This document shows, piece by piece, positions 33,903 to 41,332 of a stretch of 64,000 nucleotides of DNA. Source of the DNA: JABWAN01 sp041918175 (GTDB lineage: Bacteria > Zhuqueibacterota > Zhuqueibacteria > Zhuqueibacterales > Zhuqueibacteraceae); the NCBI GenBank assembly GCA_041918175.1, contig JAYRWE010000059.1:1-64000 (forward strand), written 5' to 3'. The notes under the pieces were generated by a model that searched no databases, was not told the DNA's origin, and was given only the letters and a program-made list of their open reading frames with translations. Both the position numbers and the translations under genes were made by a program. How positions within the stretch are numbered: the first letter of the stretch is position 1; the number at the start of each line of letters is the position of its first letter.

Positions 33903-35224
33903 AAACATTTTTTGCTATTCCCCCCTTGAGGGGGGCCAGGGGGGGGTCGGGCATTACAAGGAACCATCTTGCGCGCAACACCCCCCGAGCCCCCCTCAAG
34001 GGGGGAATGTTTGGCGCGTGCGCGCTTTTAAAGCGCATGCTGGTGCTCGCGTTCTTTGTGCACACGAACGGCTTCTCTCAAACTGCGAAGCCCGACAGCA
34101 TTCCTTCTCCTTTTCAGCGTGGCGGGATTTATGATCGACCGTACATTCTCAACCTCGGCGGGAAGACGGCGATTGGCGGATACGCGGAGGCGAACTCAAA
34201 CTATCTGCGCACCGACGGCATTGCCGAAGGCTTCTCCTTCGAAGGCCGGCGCTTTAATATCTTTCTCTACTCCGCTATTTCCGAGCATGTGAAACTCACT
34301 TCGGAACTTGAGTTTGAGCACGGCACGGAAGAGATCGCGCTTGAAACCGCGCTCGTGGACGTGCTGCTCGCCACGCCGATAAATTTTCGCATGGGTATTT
34401 TGCTCTCGCCCATTGGCCGCTTCAATATTGCGCACGACAGTCCGCGCTACAATGTTATTGATCGCCCGCTCGTGTCCACGCAAATCATTCCGGCAACGCT
34501 TTCGGAAGTGGGCGCAGGAATTTTCGGCGCGCTGTATCTCACGCCGTTTGATCGACTCACCTATGAGTTTTATGCGGTGAATGGCTTGAGCGACGGCCTC
34601 TTACTCGGCACGGGCGAGGGCACGCGCATTCCAGCGGGCAAATCGGAGGAGTCGTTTGGCGAAGACAACAACGGCGCGCCCGCGTGGGTGGGAAGATTGG
34701 GTTATAATCCGCGCTTCGGAGGGGAGTTCGGTTTTTCTTTTTATCAAGGCCGATACAACACGAACGTGATTGAAGGCATCACGGTGGATGAAGCGCGCGC
34801 GGTGCGTTTGCTCGCGTTTGATGCGGATTATCGTTGGCGGCGTTTGCATATGCGCGGTGAAGCTGCGCTCGCGCAGGTAGATATTCCTCGCGATCATCTC
34901 GATGATGATTTTCTCGCTGAAACGCAACGCGGGTTTTATGTCGAAGGCAATTATACTTTGTTGCGCCGTCCACTCTTCGGCATGCCGGAAGCGAGTCTCA
35001 CGCTGGTGAGTCGCTTTGATTACGTCGATCTCAATGTGGGGGAGTTTAACAAGACAGGACAGAATATCGGCGAGGCTACGCGGCGTTGGACCACGGGCTT
35101 GAGTTTTCGCCCCACGAGCGAGACTGCGATTCGATTGAGTTATTGGAGGCAGTGGGAAGACGACGTGTTCAATAACCGCGGCCATACGATGAACGTGCAG
35201 TTGGGCGTGGCAACGTATTTTTAG
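33899..35224 (+). CDS. outer membrane porin-like beta-barrel protein
   Basis: A 441-aa frame whose mature part (from about 85) is a barrel of alternating amphipathic strands (TAIGGYAEANSNYLR, FNIFLYSAISEHVKLTSELEFEH, FRMGILLSPIGRFN, AIRLSYWRQW) ending in Tyr-Phe, the outer-membrane C-terminus. It resembles phosphate-selective-type porins in layout, but no subfamily is firm. ATG 33899 overlaps the Rieske stop (ATGA). Residues about 8-37 are encoded by an inserted G/C-run inverted repeat (33917-34008), ahead of the real signal peptide (MLVLAFFVHTNGFSQ); ATG 34007 or 34040 may be the start used now. Its 3' end overlaps the convergent hicB-like gene by 56 bp. Confidence 0.72.
   Translation: MKTFFAIPPLRGARGGSGITRNHLARNTPRAPLKGGMFGACALLKRMLVLAFFVHTNGFSQTAKPDSIPSPFQRGGIYDRPYILNLGGKTAIGGYAEANSNYLRTDGIAEGFSFEGRRFNIFLYSAISEHVKLTSELEFEHGTEEIALETALVDVLLATPINFRMGILLSPIGRFNIAHDSPRYNVIDRPLVSTQIIPATLSEVGAGIFGALYLTPFDRLTYEFYAVNGLSDGLLLGTGEGTRIPAGKSEESFGEDNNGAPAWVGRLGYNPRFGGEFGFSFYQGRYNTNVIEGITVDEARAVRLLAFDADYRWRRLHMRGEAALAQVDIPRDHLDDDFLAETQRGFYVEGNYTLLRRPLFGMPEASLTLVSRFDYVDLNVGEFNKTGQNIGEATRRWTTGLSFRPTSETAIRLSYWRQWEDDVFNNRGHTMNVQLGVATYF
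33917..34008. repeat. G/C-run inverted repeat element, copy 2
   Basis: ATTCCCCCCTTG (33917-33928) and CAAGGGGGGAAT (33997-34008) are perfect outer arms, with AGGGGGGCC and CCCCCCGAG arms inside. The left arm matches copy 1 (29860) over about 18 bases. It is in frame inside the porin-like gene, just upstream of the signal peptide. Confidence 0.85.
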
Positions 35225-35498
35225 ATTGCTTCAGCTTGCGATATGATTGTAGCGCCTTTTCATCTACTGCTATCGGCACAAGCGTCTCGCCGTTGTTTTT
35301 GAGATTGAGTTGCGAGAAGGGAGTCGGTTCTTTGCGAAACTCGGGCTGGGCATGCGCCAACCATCCAGCCAAAACATCTGTGGCATTGGCGAGCGCATCG
35401 TCCCAATCGCTGCCGAAGGTCACACAACCCGGCAAGTCTGGAAACTCGACTTCGACGGCTTGCTGAGATGATTTGAAAAGGGCGTAGTAGTATTTCAT
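35169..35498 (-). CDS. hicB: HicB-family antitoxin
   Basis: A 109-aa partner of the HicA toxin. The N-terminal HicB fold is plain: YYALFKSSQQAVEVEFPDLPGCVTFGSDWDDALANATDVLAGWL. The second half (LVPIAVDEKALQSYRKLKQS) lacks a recognisable ribbon-helix-helix. ATG 35498 follows GGAGAACG and overlaps the hicA stop by ATGA. The last 15 codons run antisense into the porin-like gene and look like read-through after loss of an earlier stop. Such antitoxins usually repress their own operon. Confidence 0.8.
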   Translation of the reverse strand: MKYYYALFKSSQQAVEVEFPDLPGCVTFGSDWDDALANATDVLAGWLAHAQPEFRKEPTPFSQLNLKNNGETLVPIAVDEKALQSYRKLKQSKNTLPRPTARSSYGRGY

Positions 35499-35680
35499 TT
35501 TTCGTTCTCCAATCCGGCGGCTTTGAGAATACTCTTCGCGGTGCCGATAGGGATGTCGTCTTTGTGTCGTGGCACGGGTATCGGCGGAAAGCCCGGCTTG
35601 ATCCAAATGTCATGCTTGCCGCCGGAACGTTTCAGAAAGCCGGCATGCTTGAGCAGTTTTTCAATTTCTCTTTTGGTCAT
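35495..35680 (-). CDS. hicA: HicA-family mRNA interferase toxin
   Basis: A 61-aa toxin with the HicA double-stranded-RNA-binding-like fold: KREIEKLLKHAGFLKRSGGKHDIWIKPG, with the conserved catalytic His in GGKHDIW, then IPVPRHKDDIPIGTAKSILKAAGL. Length is normal. It precedes hicB with an ATGA overlap, the hicA-hicB order. A likely ribosome site (GAGCGG) precedes ATG 35680. Confidence 0.85.
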   Translation of the reverse strand: MTKREIEKLLKHAGFLKRSGGKHDIWIKPGFPPIPVPRHKDDIPIGTAKSILKAAGLENEK

Positions 35681-36194
35681 TTTCCGCTCACGGGTGGCAA
35701 TAATACTTTATGGGAAGGTCTCTTTCAAGCGGTATTTGTTGAGAGCTTGCTTGCGACAAATATTTCTTCGCAATAGTTTGAAGAACAATGCGGTTGTTGA
35801 ATTGGCTCGTCACGATGATAATGAACAATGGTCGCTTGAAAATATACTTCAGGCCGCGGAATGCCATCGCTTTGAAGTCAGCTAGCCCGAAGAGATAAAA
35901 GTTAGGTAAACAAGCGCAGAGGGCACCTCGGTGGAGCAGCGACAAGCCATAAAAACTTTCTGTATAATCGTGACTAACCAAAGCAGGTCGCGGCTTGCGT
36001 TAAACAATTTTGCGCCATACTTTCGTCAAGTGCAGATTGCTACTCGGAGCACAAAACAAGTTACACTTCCCAGCTCTTATTTTGTTATTTAAAGGAGTTC
36101 TTTTAGCACGCGGCAGCTTCTCCAGCGAGTAAAAGGATTCCTTCTGAATGACACGTTCAGAGCAAGTTCGCTTTATTAAAAGTCAGACCTCATT
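35681..36194. other. intergenic region upstream of the Feo locus
   Basis: No gene I can support lies in these 514 bases. It holds the divergent promoters of hicAB and the feo genes and one copy of the short dispersed repeat at 36131-36153. I did not find a clear Fur or DtxR box. Confidence 0.45.
36131..36153. repeat. short dispersed repeat (GATTCCTNCTGAATGACA type)
   Basis: An A run followed by GGATTCCTTCTGAATGACA, similar to 40272-40294 and the reverse copy at 9607-9629. Confidence 0.6.
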
Positions 36195-37208
36195 ATGATA
36201 GATCCCATTCTCACTCTCCTCGCCGCGGCAGTGTTGTTCGCTCTATTCTGGCCGCGTGCGGGCTTGCTCGCGCAGCTTCGCAAGGGCAAGCGCCCGACCG
36301 AGCGCGTGCTCGTTGAAGACAGCCTCAAGCATCTTTATCACCAAGAAGAAAAAGGCCTGTTCGCCACGATTGAAAGCTTGTCCGGCGCGTTGAGCCTCAA
36401 TCGCGATCGCGCCGCGCATTTGTTGACGAAGCTCGAAGCGCAAAAGATGGTGCAGTCGCAGCAATATGGCTTCGGGCTTACTTCCGAAGGCCGCGCGTAT
36501 GCGTTGCGCATCATTCGCGTGCATCGTTTGTGGGAGCGCTACTTTGCGGAAGAGACCGGCTTAAAGGCAACGGAGTGGCATGCGGTTGCGGAGGAGCGCG
36601 AACATTACACCTCGCTCGAAGAAGCCGAGGCGCTGGCCAAACAAATGGGCAATCCGCTGCACGACCCGCACGGCGATCCGATTCCAACTTTTAACGGTGA
36701 AGTGCCGCGATTGCTGGGCATGCCGCTCACGGATTTGCCGGTCGGCGAGCTCGCGCGCATCACGCACATTGAAGACGAGCCGGAGTTGTTGTATGCGCAA
36801 CTCGTCGCGCAAGGTTTGCATCCGCACATGCAAATTCGCGTGGTCGATAAATCGCCGGAGCGCATTCAATTCATTGCGGAAGGCGAGGAGATCAAACTCG
36901 CGCCGGTGGTGGCCGCGAACATTACGGCGACGCTGCTGCCGAAAGGTTATGAAGTCATCGGGCCGTATGAAACGCTCACGGCGCTGAATCTCGGCGAGAG
37001 CGGCATGGTGTTGGGGCTTTCGAAAAATTGTCGCGGCATGCAGCGCCGGCGGTTGATGGACCTTGGCATTGTGCCCGGCACGGAAATCACCGCGGAGTTG
37101 CGCAGCGCGAGCGGCAACCCGACGGCTTATAACATTCGCGGCGCAATGATCGCATTGCGCAAAGAGCACGCACATCTCGTTCACATCCAGCGAAAGGTAG
37201 CAGCATGA
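36195..37208 (+). CDS. DtxR-like regulator fused to two FeoA domains, membrane-anchored
   Basis: A 337-aa protein that may couple iron sensing to Feo transport. A hydrophobic N-terminus (IDPILTLLAAAVLFALFW) suggests a membrane anchor. Residues about 40-105 are a winged helix of the DtxR/MntR type (SLKHLYHQEEKGLFATIESLSGALSL, HLLTKLEAQKMV), followed by a dimerisation/metal region (HAVAEEREHYTSLEEAEALAKQMG). Two FeoA SH3-like domains follow, about 175-245 and 262-335 (GMQRRRLMDLGIVPGTEI is typical). It overlaps the FeoB G-domain gene by ATGA. A membrane-bound DtxR is unusual; the helix could instead be an N-terminal artefact. Confidence 0.82.
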   Translation: MIDPILTLLAAAVLFALFWPRAGLLAQLRKGKRPTERVLVEDSLKHLYHQEEKGLFATIESLSGALSLNRDRAAHLLTKLEAQKMVQSQQYGFGLTSEGRAYALRIIRVHRLWERYFAEETGLKATEWHAVAEEREHYTSLEEAEALAKQMGNPLHDPHGDPIPTFNGEVPRLLGMPLTDLPVGELARITHIEDEPELLYAQLVAQGLHPHMQIRVVDKSPERIQFIAEGEEIKLAPVVAANITATLLPKGYEVIGPYETLTALNLGESGMVLGLSKNCRGMQRRRLMDLGIVPGTEITAELRSASGNPTAYNIRGAMIALRKEHAHLVHIQRKVAA

Positions 37209-38017
37209 GCACGAACGGTTTGAATAGCGCGGGCTGCGAAGCATGTCCCGTGCATAACGTGAGCAACTTGATCAAGCTCGGCGTGAATATGGATTCGTGG
37301 GATTATGCGGTGGCGCTCGCGGGCAATCCCAACACGGGCAAGAGCACGGTGTTCAATGCGCTCACGGGGCTGCGGCAACACACGGGCAATTGGCCCGGCA
37401 AAACTGTGACGCGCGCGGAGGGCGGCTTCAGCTACGCGGATAAAAAATATAAAATCGTGGATCTGCCCGGCACGTACTCGCTGCTTTCCACGAGCACGGA
37501 TGAAGAGGTCGCGCGCGATTTTATTTTGTTCGGCCAGCCGGATGTGACGGTGATTGTGGTTGATGCGACGCGGTTGGAGCGCAATCTCAATCTCGCGCTG
37601 CAAGTGTTGGAGATCACCAATCGCGCGGTGATCTGTTTGAATCTGGTGGATGAAGCGAAGCGGCATCATTTGGAAGTGAATGATCGCTTGCTCGCGAAGG
37701 AGTTGGGCGTGCCGGTCGTGCCGGCTGCGGCGCGGCAGAACAAAGGCATTCCCGAACTTTTGCAGCAGATTCATGCGGTCGCGACCGGCGCGTTCGTGTG
37801 CAAGCCGCACCGCATTAAAAGCGAGTCGAAAACTTTAAAGCATGCGCTCGAAACTTTAGAGCATATGGTTGAAGAAAAATTCCCCGGCCTCTCGAACGCG
37901 CGCTGGGTTGCGCTGCGTTTGCTCGAAGGCGATCAACGCATTATCGAGGCGGTGAAGTCGGGCGAGTTGGGCAGCCTCGTGCAAAAGCCGCAGTTTGAGG
38001 GGGCAATGGCGGCGTGA
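37205..38017 (+). CDS. feoB: FeoB N-terminal GTPase half (split feoB)
   Basis: The G-protein part of the ferrous iron transporter, 270 aa. G1 is GNPNTGKST, G2 region QHTGNWPGKTV is the FeoB signature, G3 is DLPGTYSL, G4 NLVD and G5 about PAAARQ. The helical GDI-like domain follows (LSNARWVALRLLEGD). The protein stops after the GDI domain, where normal FeoB would enter the membrane part. A Cys pair GCEACP near residue 11 may bind iron or zinc. It begins by ATGA overlap with the FeoA-fusion gene. The membrane half is a separate gene 476 bp downstream. Confidence 0.9.
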   Translation: MSTNGLNSAGCEACPVHNVSNLIKLGVNMDSWDYAVALAGNPNTGKSTVFNALTGLRQHTGNWPGKTVTRAEGGFSYADKKYKIVDLPGTYSLLSTSTDEEVARDFILFGQPDVTVIVVDATRLERNLNLALQVLEITNRAVICLNLVDEAKRHHLEVNDRLLAKELGVPVVPAAARQNKGIPELLQQIHAVATGAFVCKPHRIKSESKTLKHALETLEHMVEEKFPGLSNARWVALRLLEGDQRIIEAVKSGELGSLVQKPQFEGAMAA

Positions 38018-38105
38018 GCTTCAGCTTTGGATTGATGGAGTTGTGGAGTGAGGGAGTGCAATGCGGGGAAATTGAAGTTGTACATAAAAGCTTTTGAAAC
38101 CGTTC

Positions 38106-38171
38106 AGCCACGGCTGGGCCGTGGCTTGCATTTGATTTTTCAAATTAACGCTGCTACGACTTGGCCGTAGC
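38106..38171. repeat. REP-like palindromes in the feoB spacer
   Basis: 38106-38126 has perfect 9-bp arms (AGCCACGGC) around TGG. 38153-38171 (GCTACGAC arms, loop TTG) has one mismatch. A third family copy in this spacer, 38402-38422 (AACTATGAC arms, loop CAA), also has one mismatch. Confidence 0.8.
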
Positions 38172-38244
38172 ATTCGTCGTGTGCAGGTAACAAAGCAAAT
38201 TCATTTACTACCTGAATTTTGCACTCGTGATACCGCCAACTTCC

Positions 38245-38362
38245 GCCTGATGTAAGCATCAGGCTAAAAGGTGGAAGCGATCTAAAGATCGCTGATCACC
38301 CGTAGGGTGGTAGCCAACTTTAGTTGGCTTGTATCTCCTAGCCTGATGCTTCAGCATCAGGC
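38245..38362. repeat. array of five consecutive hairpins
   Basis: In 118 bp: GCCTGATG/CATCAGGC (38245-38264), AGCGATC/GATCGCT (38276-38293), CACCC/GGGTG (38297-38309), AGCCAAC/GTTGGCT (38312-38329) and GCCTGATGC/GCATCAGGC (38341-38362). The first and last share the same arms, and CTTCCGCC with GGTGGAAG can close around the first. It could be a composite mobile repeat or a structured RNA. Confidence 0.8.
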
Positions 38363-38493
38363 GAAAGCCGACGCAAGCACCGTGCAAAACTCAGATACTA
38401 AAACTATGACCAAGCCATAGTTGAGCAGGCACGCAAATCCCAAAACTCCAGCACTCCAAATAACCTTTTCATGCAAACAAACCCCGAGCCTCT

Positions 38494-39924
38494 ATGAATA
38501 AAAGTCCTTCCCCCGAAAACCTCCTCACCACCGCGAACTCTCTGCGTTGGGAGGTGGGCGAAAATTTTCACGACGCGTTGATGGACACAATCTACGCGGA
38601 CGCGGCGCGCATTTCGAGCCGCGTGGTCAGCAAAGTCGGTGAGAAGCCGCGCTTTGATTGGGACCGCACGCTCGATAAAATTCTCACGAGCCGCCTCACT
38701 GGTTTGCCGGTGATGTTGCTCTTATTGACGCTCGTGTTTTGGCTTACGATTGCCGGCGCGAATGTGCCTTCGGGCATGCTTGCCGCGCTGCTCATCGACA
38801 CGTTTCATCCTATACTTAAAAATTTTGCCACGCAACTCGGCGCGCCGTGGTGGCTCTCGGGTTTTCTGCTCGACGGCATCTATCTCGCGGGCGCGTGGGT
38901 CATCAGCGTGATGCTGCCGCCCATGGCGATCTTCTTTCCCATGTTCACGTTGCTCGAAGATTTCGGTTATTTGCCGCGCGTCGCGTTTAACATGGACAAT
39001 CTTTTTCGCAAAGCCGGTGCGCACGGTAAGCAAGCGCTCACGATGAGCATGGGCTATGGCTGCAATGCCGCGGGCATCATCGCCACGCGCATCATCGACA
39101 GTCCGCGCGAGCGACTCATTGCCATCGTCACCAACAACTTCGCGCTGTGCAACGGACGCTGGCCCACGCAAATTTTAATTGCCTCGCTCTTCATCGGCGC
39201 GCTCGCGCCCGCGAGTATCGCGGGCCTCGTTTCCGCGGGTGCCGTGGTGGGCATTGCCTTGCTCGGCATCTTTCTTACGTTCGCAACCTCGTGGGCTTTG
39301 TCACGCACAATCTTGAAAGGCGAGGCCACGGCATTCAGTCTCGAATTGCCGCCGTATCGTCCGCCGCGTATTTTGCAAACGCTTTACACGTCTTTGATTG
39401 ACCGCACGATTTATGTGTTGTGGCGCGCGGTTGTGTTCGCCGTGCCCGCGGGCGCAGTGATTTGGTTGATCTCGAATATCAACATCGGGAGCCTTAGTCT
39501 CGCCGAGCACGCGATCAATTACATGAATCCCTTCGGACTTTTTCTCGGTTTGAATGGCGTCATCTTGCTCGCATACATCATCGCCATTCCCGCGAACGAG
39601 ATTGTGATTCCAACCGTGCTCATGCTCACGGTGTTGAGCGCGAAGCTCGCGGACGTCGGCGCGGGCGCGGGTGTGATGTTCGAGCTTGATGATGCGAACG
39701 CATACCTGAATGTGCTGCAAGCCGGCGGCTGGACCTTGCTGACTGCGGTCAATCTCATGCTCTTTAGTTTGATGCACAATCCCTGCTCGACCACGCTGTA
39801 CACGATCTACAAAGAAACCAACAGCGTGAAATGGACCGCGATCTCTGGCTTATTGCCCATCGTACTGGGCTTCGCGGTGTGTTTTGCAGTGGCGCAGGTA
39901 TGGCAGTGGGTGGCGGGAATGTAA
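38494..39924 (+). CDS. feoB: FeoB C-terminal permease half (split feoB)
   Basis: Membrane channel part of the ferrous iron transporter, 476 aa with about nine helices. DTIYADAARISSRVV is the standard FeoB linker; the Gate motif region FFPMFTLLEDFGYLPRVAFNMDNLFRKAGAHGKQALTMSMGYGCNAAGI and the second core NEIVIPTVLM are both present, including the Cys of GYGCNA. The protein begins where a full-length FeoB would leave its G domain, so the two halves complement each other. Translation is not coupled to the first half because 476 bp intervene. Confidence 0.9.
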   Translation: MNKSPSPENLLTTANSLRWEVGENFHDALMDTIYADAARISSRVVSKVGEKPRFDWDRTLDKILTSRLTGLPVMLLLLTLVFWLTIAGANVPSGMLAALLIDTFHPILKNFATQLGAPWWLSGFLLDGIYLAGAWVISVMLPPMAIFFPMFTLLEDFGYLPRVAFNMDNLFRKAGAHGKQALTMSMGYGCNAAGIIATRIIDSPRERLIAIVTNNFALCNGRWPTQILIASLFIGALAPASIAGLVSAGAVVGIALLGIFLTFATSWALSRTILKGEATAFSLELPPYRPPRILQTLYTSLIDRTIYVLWRAVVFAVPAGAVIWLISNINIGSLSLAEHAINYMNPFGLFLGLNGVILLAYIIAIPANEIVIPTVLMLTVLSAKLADVGAGAGVMFELDDANAYLNVLQAGGWTLLTAVNLMLFSLMHNPCSTTLYTIYKETNSVKWTAISGLLPIVLGFAVCFAVAQVWQWVAGM

Positions 39925-40024
39925 AGATCACTTGAGAAAGATTGGCTTTTTTGTCGCAATCCGCTAAATTGCCGCCACTGCTTTTGAACAAAGCCTCGTA
40001 ACTTTTATTCGGAGTGATACAACC

Positions 40025-40273
40025 ATGACTAAACTGATTACAGAGATGATTGGTGGCGAGTTGTATCAATATTACCCTTTGGGCAAGCATGTTGTCCGAG
40101 CCGTTGGAGTATGTGGCGGTCGACCAACCTTCAAGCACACACGTATTGAAATAACGGGCACGCTCGAACGTCTTGCGGCTGGTGAGAATTTGAATGAAAT
40201 CGTAGCGGGTTATCGCAATCGCGTCTCGCGCGAAGCCATCATTGAAGCCTTGAGCATTGTGCCGAGTGTTTAA
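40025..40273 (+). CDS. DUF433 family protein (antitoxin-like)
   Basis: An 82-aa protein with the DUF433 core (VCGGRPTFKHTRIEITGTLERLAAGENLNEIVAGYRN, then REAIIEALSI), a small winged-helix-like domain usually found as the antitoxin beside a DUF5615 PIN-like toxin. The N-terminal 20 residues are atypical. No toxin gene follows; the next sequence is a dispersed repeat and a P-type ATPase remnant, so it is an orphan. ATG 40025 has GGAG at a long spacing. Confidence 0.75.
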   Translation: MTKLITEMIGGELYQYYPLGKHVVRAVGVCGGRPTFKHTRIEITGTLERLAAGENLNEIVAGYRNRVSREAIIEALSIVPSV

Positions 40274-40294
40274 AAAGATTCCTGCTGAATGACA
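40272..40294. repeat. short dispersed repeat (GATTCCTNCTGAATGACA type)
   Basis: AAAAAGATTCCTGCTGAATG and following bases start right at the stop codon of the DUF433 gene and match the copies at 36131 and 9607 (reverse). Confidence 0.6.
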
Positions 40295-40341
40295 TTTTTG
40301 AAAACCAATTACTGAGCACTGACAACTACCGACAAATCCAT

Positions 40342-40460
40342 ATGACCACTCTCCACCCCCCGCATCACCGGCATGGATTGCGCCGCAATGCTTGAAAAGG
40401 GCGTGAGCAATCTCAACGGCGTGCAAGCGTACTCCGCTATTTTTTTCGTGGCGCATGAAA
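40342..40460 (+). pseudogene. degraded 5' copy of the heavy-metal ATPase gene
   Basis: From ATG 40342 the DNA parallels the start of the intact gene at 41333 (CGCATCACCGGCATGGATTG is identical in both, and GGCGTGCAAGC recurs later), with small deletions that destroy the frame. It covers the HMA metal-binding domain only and then diverges. Same orientation as the intact gene, with the DUF3782-like gene between. Confidence 0.8.
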
Positions 40461-40622
40461 ATCGGATTCGGCGTCGGCCATTGGTTGTTGGCTGTGGGCA
40501 TGCTTGCGGTGATGATTATCGCCGTGATAAATTTGGCAAGAAAGATTAAGGCTGGTGGGATAAGAATAACGGCGTGAAATCAGCGAAGTGAGAGGTTTGC
40601 AGCAGATGAAACGTGGAAGCGG

Positions 40623-41240
40623 TTATTGCGTGCGGCGCGTGCGCTTCTTCTCCGGACCGCCAAAAGTGCGTGGGATAAAACTTTCGTCGTTCCAAATTTG
40701 CACGAGATAAGCCGCAGGCTCCAACACGAACAATCCGTTTTTATAAGCGTAACGCGCCGCGCTCGGATCGACGCTCAAGCCGGCAACTGCGCCGTAAAGC
40801 GTGAGCCCGTTGTAACGCGGGAAGTAGTCAAAAAATTTCGGCAGGCGTTTTAAATAGTCCTTCACATATTCCGTCAGCAATCTCGATTTCGCTTCAATTG
40901 CCACAATGGCCTCCGGTCCGATTCCGAGAACGTCGATTTCCATCGTACCGCCATTGCGGCGAGAAGAGATGCGCGCGGAAACTTCAGTGAGCTTGAGGCC
41001 GCGTTCCGCAAAGATCGGCACGACGCTCGGTTGCACCATGCTCTCCGCAAACAGACCTAGCGTTTTGGTCAAGCCGTAATATTCCTGGCGATGTTTTTCA
41101 AAACGGCGATCCCACTCTTTGACTTGTTGATCGAATTCTTGCTTGCGGCGAGCGGCTTCCTCCGCGGCCTTTTGTTCGCGCTGACGTCGTTCTTGCTCGC
41201 TGCGAACAATCAGCTCTTCAAGTTTTTCTAAGTTGGTCAT
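40623..41240 (-). CDS. DUF3782-like protein, PD-(D/E)XK nuclease fold
   Basis: A 205-aa protein. Residues 1-60 are a charged coiled coil (LIVRSEQERRQREQKAAEEAARRKQEF). The C-terminal domain has MEIDVLGIGPEAIVAIEAKS, the D...ExK pattern of the PD-(D/E)XK superfamily, followed by a helix (LTEYVKDYLKRLPKFFDYFP). This matches the DUF3782 type, common in repeat-rich genomes and of unknown role. ATG 41240 has AAGGAA upstream. It lies between the ATPase 5' remnant and the intact ATPase, divergent from the latter. Confidence 0.72.
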   Translation of the reverse strand: MTNLEKLEELIVRSEQERRQREQKAAEEAARRKQEFDQQVKEWDRRFEKHRQEYYGLTKTLGLFAESMVQPSVVPIFAERGLKLTEVSARISSRRNGGTMEIDVLGIGPEAIVAIEAKSRLLTEYVKDYLKRLPKFFDYFPRYNGLTLYGAVAGLSVDPSAARYAYKNGLFVLEPAAYLVQIWNDESFIPRTFGGPEKKRTRRTQ

Positions 41241-41332
41241 GTGAGATTCCTTTCCCAAAGCGTTTCAGTTTTTAACCAATGCTGGCCGCACTTTACTAGA
41301 GCGCTCTCTCAAAGTCAAGTTGAAAGACGAAT

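Larger units (their letters stand above)
38018..38493. other. 476-bp repeat-rich spacer between the feoB halves
   Basis: There is no gene. The spacer holds three REP-like palindromes (38106-38126, 38153-38171, 38402-38422) and an array of five hairpins (38245-38362). Confidence 0.8.

Noticed and set aside
35688..35981. Minus-strand 97-codon open frame in the intergenic region
   Set aside because: No ribosome site, no domain, and odd composition; kept as intergenic.
38245..38362. Riboswitch or tRNA-like RNA
   Set aside because: Five simple hairpins without a recognised aptamer core or tRNA features; described as a repeat array instead.
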